Shown here: positions 25,468 through 36,850 of the stretch, in pieces
Layout: each line of letters begins with the position of its first letter
Position numbering within the stretch: the stretch's first letter is position 1
Assembly: GCA_020744425.1 (NCBI GenBank)
Contig: JAGMUV010000004.1
Location: 3,596,001 to 3,660,000 of the forward strand
Length of the DNA stretch: 64,000 nt
Direction of reading: 5' to 3'
Source of the DNA: Dactylonectria macrodidyma
Taxonomy: Eukaryota > Ascomycota > Sordariomycetes > Hypocreales > Nectriaceae
Notes under the pieces: model-generated
Seen by the model: only the letters and a program-made list of their open reading frames with translations
Database searches by the model: none
What the model was told of the DNA's origin: nothing
Translations under genes and position numbers: made by a program

Positions 25468-25980
25468 ATGGGAACTATTCAATCACCATTGCAGATTACC
25501 CAAGCAACCATTCCTGGCTCTCGTCCGAAAGCAAGGATGCATGTTACCCCGAACCACCAACCTCGCGAAGTGCGATCCGATCAGTACGCTTTTTTGGGAC
25601 CTCTCAATCTATGGAACTATTTTTTCTGTTCTAGGCCTTTTTTACGGCCCCAGTAAAGGCTAACTTAGCCATATTCTACGACGAATTTGGCGGACCCGGT
25701 GCCAGTTATTATCTCAACATCCCTAAGATCGCCACTTAGGCAAGTCTTAGTTACTTCGGACTCTCTTTGCTTCTGATTGGAGCACTCCTTTACTATGTTA
25801 GCACGCCCCGCAATGCCGAAAACCTACTGTCTCGCAGTATTTTGCTACCAACGTGGCAAGAAGCTCTTTCTTCTTCACGTCAGGATCCGGGCTGTGGAAA
25901 AAGATCTCAAGGATGAAAGAGCAAAATATTCAAAGCAAGATATCTGGGATGTGGTCGAGGAGTTTGAGGATAAATTCTAG
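25468..25980 (+). pseudogene. Probable relic of a small membrane protein gene
   Basis: A chain of protein-like segments runs on the plus strand but changes frame. From the ATG at 25468 comes 'MGTIQSPLQITQATIPGSRP' and on to about 25620. A second frame from 25635 reads AFFTAPVKANLAIFYDEFGG, then IPKIAT, a TAG at 25737-25739, and then a strong hydrophobic helix (SYFGLSLLLIGALLYYVST). A third frame from about 25880 ends in 'KDLKDERAKYSKQDIWDVV' and a stop at 25980. The pieces suit one ancestral protein with a membrane helix and a charged tail, now carrying one nonsense codon and two frame changes. I do not recognise the family. Alternatives are unusual splicing of a live gene, or chance. Confidence 0.4.
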
Positions 25981-26169
25981 GCGAATTGTGGCCCCTTGAC
26001 AAGTAGGTTGGGCTGCTCAGCGAGAGTGGGGTGGTCAAATGACTGAGAATGGCCCAAGAGGGATGTCTCAAAGTATGTTCTTTAGCAAAGAGCTCAACTG
26101 AGTATGCTTTTCATATATATACAAGAATTTGTTCGCTCAACCTCCGCCTTGAAACTAGCTGACGAGGCC

Positions 26170-27211
<1,042 letters not shown>

Positions 27212-28082
27212 GGTCTTCAAGAACGAGGATGTAAGGGTACAGGAAGGAGAACGAATAAGTGAATCGAAATGTTTGACTGTAACAATGACGGAAAAAGTGG
27301 ACGACGATAGTTCATTTACATATGATGGTCGCATTGCCCAAACTTTTAGCATTCAGCTGATATTTAGACAAACAGGCGGGGAAACACTCCATATGGAGGC
27401 AGTTGGTCCGGCGCTGCATGGATGTGACTGGGGAGACGGAAACAGGCCTGAAACAACTCCGTGAACTTTTTTGGGGCCGTCCGGTCGACTAGATCGAGCC
27501 ATCGGAGGAGTCGCAAATGAAGGATCGCCGCCCCACGATTCTTCCATCCCTTTAACCACAGCCTTGGCGGCCCGGTAGCGCCTCCGAAGCTATATCCAAC
27601 GCAAAGAATCGTCGTCCCGGCAGGGATGGTCCGCCGCACCGATAGGGTAGTCATCCGATGCCTCCGCCCTGCCGATCTCCTGAATGAGAATGGTAGGGGC
27701 ATCTGGTGACTATATCTGACGACTTCCGTCGGCTCGTTCTTGGTTCGCCTCCGAATGTGCTCTCACTTGGGCGTGGCGCATTAACGTTGGCATACTCGTG
27801 GTTTATGCGAGCTGCTATCCTGGTGCGCGAGGGGACGGACACGCCTTAGGCACGAGCCAGAGCGAGAACACTCCCCACTTGTGCAGCGTGGTTTGGAAAT
27901 TAAAGTACACAGCCCTATAATTTGTCGGACTATCGCTCCGTTGAGTGGACAATTCATTGATGGACGTCCGATTAAGCATGGCCCTTCAATAGACCCGATT
28001 GAGGACAGGCATATCGGTCCCACGGCCCGGACTTGGGTACGTGGTGCAAGGAGGAAAATATGATTATTTGGTTCTTGATTAC
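27212..28082. other. Intergenic upstream of the xylanase
   Basis: The first 300 bp should be the xylanase promoter; a GCGGGG (CreA-type SYGGRG) lies near 27376. The remainder shows no supported gene. Short frames on both strands overlap without domains. Confidence 0.4.
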
Positions 28083-28481
28083 CTAGATAGTTACAATCGA
28101 TGATGATAGTATTGAGATTTCTGCTCTATACAATGCCCAGGTGTTTACCCGAGTGAGGGGCCCGTCGGGCACCAAGTGGAGGTGACGGATAAGGCTCTCC
28201 GGAGAGCTGAATATGTCATGCTCATATAATCCACAGACTCTTGAACTTTGAGCAACTTTGGGAGTGCTCAGTGCAATATCTCCACGAGCAATGTAGTCTA
28301 GTACTGTATCGCATGCAAGAGCTGGAGGAGGAAGCCGCATCAAGACCGCCATTGTACCCTGCACGAAGATCTGGTGGGAGTAGGAGAAGGAGTAGTAATC
28401 ATTCTTGAGAAAATGAACTGGATAAAGTGCTTCAGTGACGAGCCAGCTGGGAAAATCACCGAGTCCGAATAACGAATCCAT
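28083..28481 (-). CDS. Hypothetical 132-aa protein
   Basis: Single open frame with an ATG start (MDSLFGLGDFPSWLVTEALY). It has no signal peptide and no domain I recognise. It ends in 'SILSSSIVTI'. Its start is 13 bp downstream of the stop of the next minus-strand frame, so the two could be parts of one gene with an unrecognised intron, or an unrelated chance frame. Coding status is doubtful. Confidence 0.3.
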   Translation of the reverse strand: MDSLFGLGDFPSWLVTEALYPVHFLKNDYYSFSYSHQIFVQGTMAVLMRLPPPALACDTVLDYIARGDIALSTPKVAQSSRVCGLYEHDIFSSPESLIRHLHLVPDGPLTRVNTWALYRAEISILSSSIVTI

Positions 28482-28494
28482 CCTCAGGGAACAC

Positions 28495-29025
28495 CTACAA
28501 CCTCGGATTCCACTTGATAGCCCCTCCTAGAATTGCTTCCCTGATAGCGTCATCTCTCCTATCTTCTCCTTCCTGTCTTTGCCCTCCATGATAATACCCT
28601 TGGTTTGCCGCAGAAATCCCCCCCTCTAGGGCGTTGCCTTCCCTCAGACGGGCTGCGTCGTGGTCAATTCGGTGCCTCGCAAGACAAAGCAGCAGCCATA
28701 GTGTCAGTATAAGGCAGGTCGGCGCGACGATACCAATCGTCAGCGTCAAAACGTTGAGGGACCCTACTGCAAACTGAAGCAGAGAACCACAGAGTGCAAA
28801 ACAGCCCGCCATGACTAGAAACACCGAGGCTATTTCGATGTCTTCCTTTGAGATGCCGGGGTCCGTCTCGGCGAAGACGCACAGGCATTTAGGCAGGCAG
28901 AGCCATCTCTGAAGCCGGCGGCCATGTCTGACCACTGTATCCCGCCGGTAGGTGATGACGAGTTGCACTAGGCGGGCGCCGGCCTGAAAGATGACCTGAC
29001 CGAGGAACTCAGCTAACCCATCCAT
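28495..29025 (-). CDS. Hypothetical small membrane protein
   Basis: The ATG at 29025 gives 176 aa (MDGLAEFLGQVIFQAGARLV...). Upstream in-frame codons lack an ATG. Two adjacent hydrophobic helices are visible, around 'ASVFLVMAGCFALCGSLLQF' and 'IVAPTCLILTLWLLLCLARH', followed by a hydrophilic tail rich in Arg, Glu and Gly. I recognise no family. The helices and charge distribution look protein-like, but nothing else confirms expression. Confidence 0.5.
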   Translation of the reverse strand: MDGLAEFLGQVIFQAGARLVQLVITYRRDTVVRHGRRLQRWLCLPKCLCVFAETDPGISKEDIEIASVFLVMAGCFALCGSLLQFAVGSLNVLTLTIGIVAPTCLILTLWLLLCLARHRIDHDAARLREGNALEGGISAANQGYYHGGQRQEGEDRRDDAIREAILGGAIKWNPRL

Positions 29026-31422
29026 TGCTCTAGGTTGACGAAGGGGACAGGTGTTGATGAGAATCGGGGTCAGGGTGTTCTGCTGGGGTGGGTAATGCGG
29101 AAGTGAAGCGATGATTGAACGCAAGATGGGTATTGGCTAGTAGTGGTTATCTGGGCGTGAATGAACCCAAGATGTGTACGTTTGTCAGGCGATGGCGGGC
29201 AACTGCAACCGTCTCAATAAGATGCGTAAGGGCCTTCGTTGGCAACTATTAGGATAGGATCTGATTATTTGAGGAGGAGGAGGAAGTGAGGTCTGCTTGT
29301 GGCCACCGATTGCGTTTCTGAAGAAAAAGCCCCGGCAGAGGGAGAGTTTGCAACGGAGGTCCACTACAACCGTTATGGACGGGAGACCTGCTGGTTGAGG
29401 TACGTACTTTACCTTGCTGGAGGATGGAATCTCTGGTACCTTTCTAAGGTGAGTTATAGTAGCTCCCGTTCGCACAACAGTTCAGACAGGTTGACACACA
29501 TGACCAAGAAGGCGTCTTTCCTGGTGGTTCAGAAGCTGTGGGCAGAAGAGTGTGATTGGCTACCTCGAGGGGGAAGAACCCTCGCCACGAAATACAAGGT
29601 CGTCCTCTCCCCTGCCGTTACTTTGAACTAGACCCTCAAGCAAGCCTCCACCCCGTCACAGTCCGCCAGCCCCCAAGACTCCCGTCATACCCGGCAGCCT
29701 CTTTACCCCCCCTCCCCCCTGAAGCTTGGGCTCATCGTCGGTCTAGACTGCTAGTCCTTCGCACTTCTGTCGCCTTGGTTCAAGCACTACACCGACTGGA
29801 GAGTGTAGGCCAATGTCGTGCTGGTATGGATTATTGGCGGCCTGCTTCTCGTTCGGTGAGCGACGGTGCATTCAGGGCGGAGGGCGGCGAACGAGTGTGT
29901 TGGCAAAGTCGGCACGAAAGCCAGTAGCCAAAACCTGCTGCGGGCTGGTTAGACATGATAAGAAAGTCCATGGGGTGCCTTTGGTATGGGCAGGGTGAAC
30001 GAAAAGGGACGGAGGATAACATGCCTGCGTCCAAACCACGTTGGGCCCATATCGCCCAACGGGATCTGATAAAATCAGGTCTATGGGTTGTTTCAAGGTG
30101 AACAGGGTGAGCAGATAGGGGTGGGGTTTGACATACCTGTGCATTTCATGATACATTGACGATGTGCTTGGCTGCTGTAATTATCTGTGCGTTCACAGCC
30201 GATAAAGGACGCCGATGCAATGCCCCCCGGATCGAATATGAACCCCCTGATGAGGCAACATCCCCAGAATGAACAGAGGCCTCTCGAAGCCAAGAGTGAC
30301 TACCCCCCTGAACGGACCAAGCCTCCAAAGTGCCAAAAGACTAGATGAGGCGAAGATTCCCATGAAATAGAGCCCCCGAAAGCGAACATGAGAGGCCATG
30401 AGCTGACTAGTGGGAGTGCAATACCAGCCAGCTTCACATTGGGATCTGGTCAAGCACCTTGTAGGCTGCCACAGTCAACCATCATTTCCCGCTGTCAAAC
30501 ACAGCGTGTAAAAGGCCCAAAAATTCGGACGAAACAGAGAGAGACAACAATTCAACACCATGACCCCGCATATCAAACACGGTCAATCTAAAAGACTGTG
30601 GGCGCCCAGGTATGCCACGCCGCGAGTATTGCTACCGCTAGCATTCCCAAAAGGTAGTAGAGGATACATCTGTGCAGGAACTGATCGAGAGGGCCAACCC
30701 GTCCAGATCGGGTGCAAGATATCGAACGATGTAGTATCGCACTACGCATGATACGCCTGCTGTGACCGGCAGGCTAAAGATGAGGTTGAGGATAAACGCT
30801 AAGTATGGATGCATCGCTCTGTGTTGATAACGAGTGTTGGGCATGAAGAAAAGAAAACGAGGGAAATGGGAGCGGACGGGCGCCCATCTGCTTTTGCCAT
30901 TCGAACGTCCGTCGCTGAGGGGAGTTGCGATGGGTTGAACAAACCTAGAAAGTGGGCATGTTTACATGGTTGAGTCCTAATGTAGGAGGAACGAACCGCA
31001 ATAATGATTTCATCATGCGAGGTTCGCCCTTTCTCATCTTGGAGTACACCCAACTTCCTACCTAGAGAAGTGGGAGAAAGAGAAACGCCGCGTACCATGC
31101 AGCATCGACGTGCTCTGTGTCTTACTCTAATTCTTACGTTACGTCTTTAGGAATTATTTCTTAGGATAAATGAGGTTCTCAAAATTTGATATTTACACAA
31201 TTTATAGACCAATTGGTTCAGATACCAAGCAAATTTTATGTAGTTGAATTACATGATTTAGGAATAAAGTAACAAGAGTCAGTGGGACAGACGTCATTCG
31301 AGTGTGTTGGTTTCCTTCCCCAGAGATCAGGTTTGCAAACTCCGTGACCTCCGTCATTTTACATGACGCTCCTTCTCTGATACAAAACTGCCGTATTCGC
31401 AACACCACCTCGTAAATTTCAG
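29026..31422. other. 2.4-kb region without a supported gene
   Basis: It contains only short unsupported frames. One minus-strand segment (30844-30638) encodes a hydrophobic helix near MHPYLAFILNLIFSLPVTAG, and another around 30200-30450 is also hydrophobic. Neither joins into a gene by obvious splice sites. The interval 31100-31300 is AT-rich. This may be decayed accessory DNA. Confidence 0.35.
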
Positions 31423-33128
31423 TCACGGGGTTTCGCCTCGTTGCCTCTCCTGGGCTCTTTCCACGATAAGAGCCCAACTCTCGTTTGCTGTGGTCTTCAC
31501 TTCGTAGTCCAGCTGTGGCTGCCAAGGGTACGCAACGGGAGGCCAGTAAATCGGACACCATTGCGATGGCCCGATACCGATGTCGAAGTAAATGTATGCG
31601 GTTTGACGTTTGGGGTGTTGATTTATGCCTGTGCCGTATCTGTACTCCTCGAGTCCTCCCAGTAGGATCTTGTCATGTTTGTTTGGAGGCGGCGATGGGG
31701 AGTTGAACGACCGGAAGTTGTTGTGGTGCAAAAGTGTTTCCAGACCCTCGTGGTTCCGTTCTTGATAGCCATATTCACAGCACCAAACGTCCATGGTCTG
31801 CATTGGTGCAGAATCCCATGAGCTGTGGCCCATTTTGAACACTTTTAGAGCCTTCATTGACTCGCGCCAACGTGGTAGGATATGGTGCTACCGAAGGGGG
31901 TAGTCTTCGTATGTCACATAAGGCTCAAACAGTTCGTCGTCTAACATGACGTCCATCTGGTAGTAGCCCTTGTTGGAAACGGCGACAGTGTGACCGTCTG
32001 AATCTGTGCCGACGATGGTGGTACCGTAGTCAGCGGGCGCATCATGTCGGCCTGTATCAAAATGGGACACCTGTCGAGGTACAGCTCCTCAAGGCCACCA
32101 GATCCGTTCATCTGCCCTAGGGATTCAATCCACTCAATTTGTCATTCATGACTGAAGACATAACTACCTAAGGCGAGCACCTTCAAATTGGGGAATCCAG
32201 CATCCGGCCCACTCCCCGGCCGAACCGCTCGAAAGTCTATCCTCGGGTTCCAGCCCCAGTAGTCCCGAGAGTACAGCGACAGGACGCCGAGGTTGCCAGC
32301 TAGGGACGGGAACAGCCAAGTGCGTGGTAAGCTCTTGAACATGTCGTACTTTTCGCGAAACCATAGGGCGCCCGCTGGTATGTATTCGTCGCCGTGGTGG
32401 TCATTTTCGACTTCTTGTAGTGTGATGGACAGCTTTAAGTCCCTAAGGTGGCTCGATGAAATAACCTTCTTGATCACTTCTGACTGGGTGAAGCGCTCGT
32501 CGTGATAATCGGACAGGTTGGACACTGTCAATTCCCGGATAGGGATAGGTCCCATGTCGGCGACCTCAGCGGGAGCCGTCTCGTAGTCGGCCTCGAACGA
32601 ATATGGCAGCACCTCTTCATCAATCTCGAGTTGTCTTTCGGCGGACCAAGTCCCAGCCAGGCAGTTGAAGACGGTATCGAGCACCCTGAACCTAAAATTA
32701 TCCGTCTCTGTATCCATGGCATCTATGTCGTCGTCGTGTCGAGTGTGCTCACTGAAGCGCAGATGTAGACTTGTCATATTGTGGAAGCATCGTAGAAGTG
32801 GTAGTGCGTTCAGGAAATCGGAGGGATGTTTGAAGGCGAAATGATCGCAATGCAGGGCTGTCGGGCCAAGCCATGTATCGCAAGTGACCTCCCGCACCAG
32901 AGGTCGCAGCTGTTCCGACTGGGCGATCCAGGCAAAATGCCGGTGATCGTAGCATCCTTGCCGCGCTCCCAATCGTACGTGGCGGAACGCCCAGGCCGTG
33001 GCGATGGCTCCGAATTGCCGATTAACCAGCCGGAGGTTGCGGAGCGGAGCGGCGGGCAGTGTGGAGAATACCTGGTCGATGATTTCCGGAGGCAGGTTCG
33101 CAAATGTGATGGGAGTTTTCGAGTCCAT
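31423..33128 (-). pseudogene. F-box protein gene, disrupted
   Basis: From the ATG at 33128 the first frame runs 328 codons. It begins with an F-box (about residues 8-55: ITFANLPPEIIDQVFSTLPA and following LRLVNRQFGAIA) and continues into the leucine-rich C-terminal region typical of the large fungal F-box family. It stops at TGA 32142-32144, inside SHE*QIEWIESLGQMN, where Trp is expected. Coding-like sequence continues: LEELYLDRCPIL, then a frame change near 32060-32090, then DYGTTIVGTDSDGHTVAVSN, YYQMDVMLDDELFEPYVTYE, a second stop TAG at 31888-31890 (again a likely Trp position, LR*HHILPRWRESMKAL), and finally an open stretch to 31423. An alternative is that 32127-32177 is a 51-nt intron, which would hide the first stop but not the frameshift or the second stop. 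An intact family member would act as an SCF ubiquitin-ligase substrate adaptor. Confidence 0.7.
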
Positions 33129-33285
33129 TGTGGAGGTTGGTAATTAACGTGATGTGTGCTGATGAGGAGACCTGTCATGAAAGTTTGCGTGGGAAGCGCT
33201 TGGGTTTTATTCGTCTTGACGTCCGTTAATTCTCAACCGCTTAGTGCCCATGGCAGCTGAGGTTCGATGAAAACGGAAAAGTGAT

Positions 33286-33290
33286 GCACC
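33286..33290. repeat. Target-site duplication GCACC, left copy
   Basis: GCACC directly precedes the left terminal inverted repeat. The identical 5-mer directly follows the right one at 38268-38272. A 5-bp direct repeat at both outer edges is the expected footprint of staggered-cut DNA transposition. Confidence 0.8.
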
Positions 33291-33325
33291 TACGGAAGTC
33301 CATAGGGGGCACAGTTCCAAAACCC
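33291..33325 (+). repeat. Left terminal inverted repeat (35 bp)
   Basis: Begins TACGGAAGTCCATAGGG and ends TTCCAAAACCC. It is identical over 35 bases to the reverse complement of 38233-38267; identity stops abruptly after CCC (A against C). Confidence 0.9.
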
Positions 33326-33806
33326 AATTTGTGGTGTTTTTGGGTAGGGGCACACCCACCGTACGGCCCCGTTTGAAGCATTATCGCTCGATCAAATCGC
33401 TTAGTCATCCAAAGTCAACATGCATTCATCGCCAGCTGGTCACATGCACTCGCCTCATTCTCCTCACAACAGGCTACGAGCCTCTCTTTCTTTTCTTCTT
33501 CCTTCTTCAATCCCAATTTGGAGGTAAAAATAGCCTCCTTTTGCAAAATAACGCCGCCGCAATGCGCTTTGCGTGGGCGTCCAATCTGCTACGATATTGC
33601 AGGGTTGCACGCTACATTTTGATATGCATTTTGCCCATATTGGCGGACCCACGCGCGCCTACGATTTTCCGCAGTACGTACTGTCGCAGGCTAACCGTTG
33701 CCGAGGCAGGAACCCCACAAGCCTTCCAGACCCAATACACCCCATACGCGCCCGTACGTAAGCAAATTCAACAAATTCGACTTCGTACGACTACGGATTG
33801 CCCATC
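33326..33806. other. Left subterminal region of the transposon
   Basis: Non-coding segment before the first element gene. It contains CGTACG at 33360, 33753 and 33784 and TACGTA-type palindromes near 33672. It probably holds the promoter of the DUF3716-like gene and may hold transposase-binding sites. Confidence 0.4.
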
Positions 33807-34639
33807 ATGGCCAGCACTCGCAAGAAGGATGACAAGGACAAGGGAAAGGAGGCGGAGAAGGAGAGAAAGCGACTCGAAAAGGAAAAGGAGAAGCAAGACA
33901 AACTGCTTCGTAAGGCTGCTTTCGACCTCCTACGTGAGGATTTTGGAGAGGAAAAATTCAGCAAGCTGCCTAAGGAAGTGCTGGAGATTGACACTCGTAC
34001 TTTCACGTACAAGGGTGAACAGCCCTCTGAGAACCCGGATCTTACCGTTTGGGCTCTGATGAATGCCCTGAAGGGTAGCAGCAAGAAGGGTTTCGCTGCC
34101 ATTGACTCCACCAAGGTTTGTACCTGCAGATCAGCGTACTAGTTCGTCCTAACTCGTATCAGGAAATACGTCTGCTTGAGCTCAACTATAAGACGGACAG
34201 CAAGTCCATGAAGAAGACCGCCCCCGTCCTTAACTTTCGCGGCAGTCAGAATTGTGATGCTATGCTCCGCCACCTATACGGTAACGAACGTGAGGATACG
34301 GAGCGCTGCAACAAGTGCACAGGCCAGAACGGAGCCTTTAACAAGTGTATTGTCTCTGACACTCACCCGCATGCTTGTGCCAATTGCGATTGGAACCGTT
34401 CTAGCCAGGCGTGTTCTCTCAGTAAGTACTTACACTCACGCACCTATATGCGCTACTAATTAGTAGTAGGCAAGCAAAGCACTAAGCGCAAGGCCGATGA
34501 CTTCGACTCCGATAGTGATAGTACGGACCCGATGGAGGACTTTGACCGCAAGACGCTCTTGAAGATGTCCAAGTTCTTTAAGGATGCTGCTGATAAGAAG
34601 AAGAGAAAGAAGGGGGGCACCCCTTCGAAGAAAGACTAA
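33807..34639 (+). CDS. DUF3716-like Cys-cluster protein of the transposon
   Basis: Exons 33807-34115, 34163-34421 and 34470-34639 give 245 aa. The start is the ATG before ASTRKKDDKDKGKEAEKERK; upstream in-frame codons lack ATG. The N-terminus is a highly charged Lys/Glu helix. The middle (about residues 50-125) has no family I recognise. The Cys cluster at about 145-190 reads CNKCTGQNGAFNKCI...HACANCDWNRSSQACS, the spacing I associate with fungal DUF3716 (probable zinc binding). The C-terminus is acidic/Ser-rich and ends in a Lys cluster (DKKKRKKGG), a likely nuclear localisation signal. Position and orientation next to the transposase suggest an accessory DNA-binding role in transposition. 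That role is inference. Confidence 0.85.
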
Positions 34640-35181
34640 AGTATATCACTCTTTATAGGAGAATATGAGCTTATACTGACCCTTTTTCTAGTCTACTTAG
34701 TCGTCTTCTGTCACCTCTGTTTCTAAGAATCTGAGGTAAAATTTCATTTTATAATCTGAATAAAAACGCGAATGATATTTTAGTGTATGACTGCATGCAA
34801 TAGTATATAGAAGCATATAGAGCATTACGATACTTAATTACTAGCTAGGGTCTGAAATGAAATTTACTTTAGTCTGGATTTTTTTTTTACGTATAGAAGA
34901 TATAAAGTAATTATTTGCCTTAACATCTAAGGAGTATTGCAGGGTAGAGTCTCGTAGTGTATCGTACGATTACTAACGACCACTAGTAGCTTTGCCCCTG
35001 AATTGCTTAATCAGGCTCTAGCTCGAAAATTAAGATTACGCTCTCATATGGCCACGTATGCGGACATACGTACGAAAAAGATTTTCAGCGCCAGCTGTTA
35101 AATCTAAAGCTCGAATTTTCGATTTTTAGTACGAGGCTGTACTTCTCGCTATGGCCTCATACGAGCCCCGAAGTTAACGCA
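34640..35181. other. AT-rich spacer inside the transposon
   Basis: Markedly AT-rich up to about 35000, with no open frame of note. CGTACG occurs at 34963 and 35069. It lies between the DUF3716-like gene and the transposase, so it holds the first gene's 3' end and the transposase promoter. Confidence 0.45.
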
Positions 35182-36805
35182 ATGGGCCGCCCTTCGATTG
35201 ACTTATCTTCATTTCGCATACAAATTCAACAATGGAAGAATGATGACCATCTCACATACGATCAAATCGTCACACGCCTTAATGAGCATTTCCACGTCAA
35301 AGTGGGACGTACGACCGTGTATCGCAGCCTCAAAAGTTGGAATGTCTCGATCAAACAATACACCGAAGACTCAGAACACCTTCGTCAGCACATTAAAGAC
35401 TTATTCTTTAATAAGGTCTTGAACGATCACTTTATGCTTCTGAAGCTCCATTCTGATGGTTTTATTATCACGAAGACTGGACTTGAACGCATACGCCGGG
35501 ACCTTGGGCTTTGGCGCCGTCAAGACCCCGAACAGATATCAGAAAGCCTACGCGAATTGCGCCGTTTCTTTGAAAACGAGTCCGAACAGAGCACTAAGCT
35601 TAAAGACTTTGGCCGTACGTATCTCTACGCAAAGGTCCGTCGAGCTGGACTCGTACTCAGTCGCCGGGCGCTGTACGAAGGCTTTCGTGAGTTTTATCCC
35701 GGAAGTATTACCGAACGTTGGAATACAATGCGATATCGCCGAGGTGGATGGACAGCCCCTGGCCCTGACTTCATGTGGTCTCTTGATGCCTATGATAAAT
35801 TGAAGGCTTGGGGCTTTGAGATTTACGCTTCAATTGACGTATACTCACGGTTTATTACGTGGTTTTATATTGGCATATCAGCCAACACGTCACGGAGTGT
35901 TGTTGCGCAATACCTTCACGTACTTTCAGAACGCCAGACAATGCCCAATATCATCCGTTCGGACCGCGGCCGAGAGACAATTCTAATGGCTGGAGCACAT
36001 TTCTACCTTTCGAAAGAACGCGTGCGCGTACAGGATAGTATTCAGCAAGACGTGCACTTCCAAGACTGTTGGGCCTACGGCAAGAGCACGAATAACCAGA
36101 AGATTGAAAGCTGGTGGCTTCGGCTAAGTCGAGGCAGGGCTAAGTTCTGGCGGGTAAGTATAGGCTAATATCTTTATTTATGATAGCGTATTGATGTGTT
36201 CTTAGGAGTATTTCTCTGAAATCACGGGACTTACATATTTCTCGGATGACTCCATACCTGACCGTATTGCGATGCTTTATATCTTTATGCCAATTTTGAG
36301 AGAGGAATTCGCCGACTTCGTACACATGTGGAATGTGCATTACATTCGTAAACAGCGCAATAGGCCACATGTTGTTCCCGGGCAACCATGGAACCTTTAC
36401 TTTCAGCCCGAGGCCCGACAAGTGAGAAGCTGGGCAGAGGTCATCCCTCAGGGACGACTAGATACGCTTCAGAATATCTTCTCAGAAGACCATATTGACC
36501 TTGACGCTTACTTACCTGAGCATACGATAGCTATTTGCGATCGTATACTCCAAAGCCGTCAAGACCACCCACAAGATCCAGTAGAACGGCCACATCTTTC
36601 TACATATCTCTTCTTACGGCAGCATTTGCAGCAGTATATTATCAATCAAGAATCACCGGCTCTAGAGCTACTATCAACACCTACGGGTGGACTTGACCGC
36701 GTACGAGATCATTTGGCAGCGAATGATATTGATGCTACTACGCTTGATAGGCTCGAAAATGAGATTGGAGAGGAGGTTGATAATATTGACGAGCAGGAGG
36801 ACTAA
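35182..36805 (+). CDS. Integrase-fold DDE transposase
   Basis: Exons 35182-36153 and 36206-36805 give 523 aa. Residues 1-55 form a helix-turn-helix (YDQIVTRLNEHFHVKVGRTT then VYRSLKSWN), the probable end-binding domain. A helical middle part follows. The catalytic core begins 'GPDFMWSLDAYDKL' (first Asp), continues FEIYASIDVYSRFITWFYIG as in rve-type integrases, has the second Asp in IIRSDRGRET and the Glu in 'NNQKIESWW'. There are 47 residues between the last two acidic residues (DD47E). After the intron, 'FVHMWNVHYIRKQRNRPHVV' continues the fold, and the acidic tail EEVDNIDEQED ends the protein. It should catalyse excision and insertion of this element. All acidic residues are present and the frame is intact. 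It resembles the 'integrase core' proteins common in fungal genomes; superfamily assignment needs a profile search. Confidence 0.88.
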
Positions 36806-36850
36806 CCATATAACCAAATACGTACATAATCGAAGCATTTCGCCCTCAAA

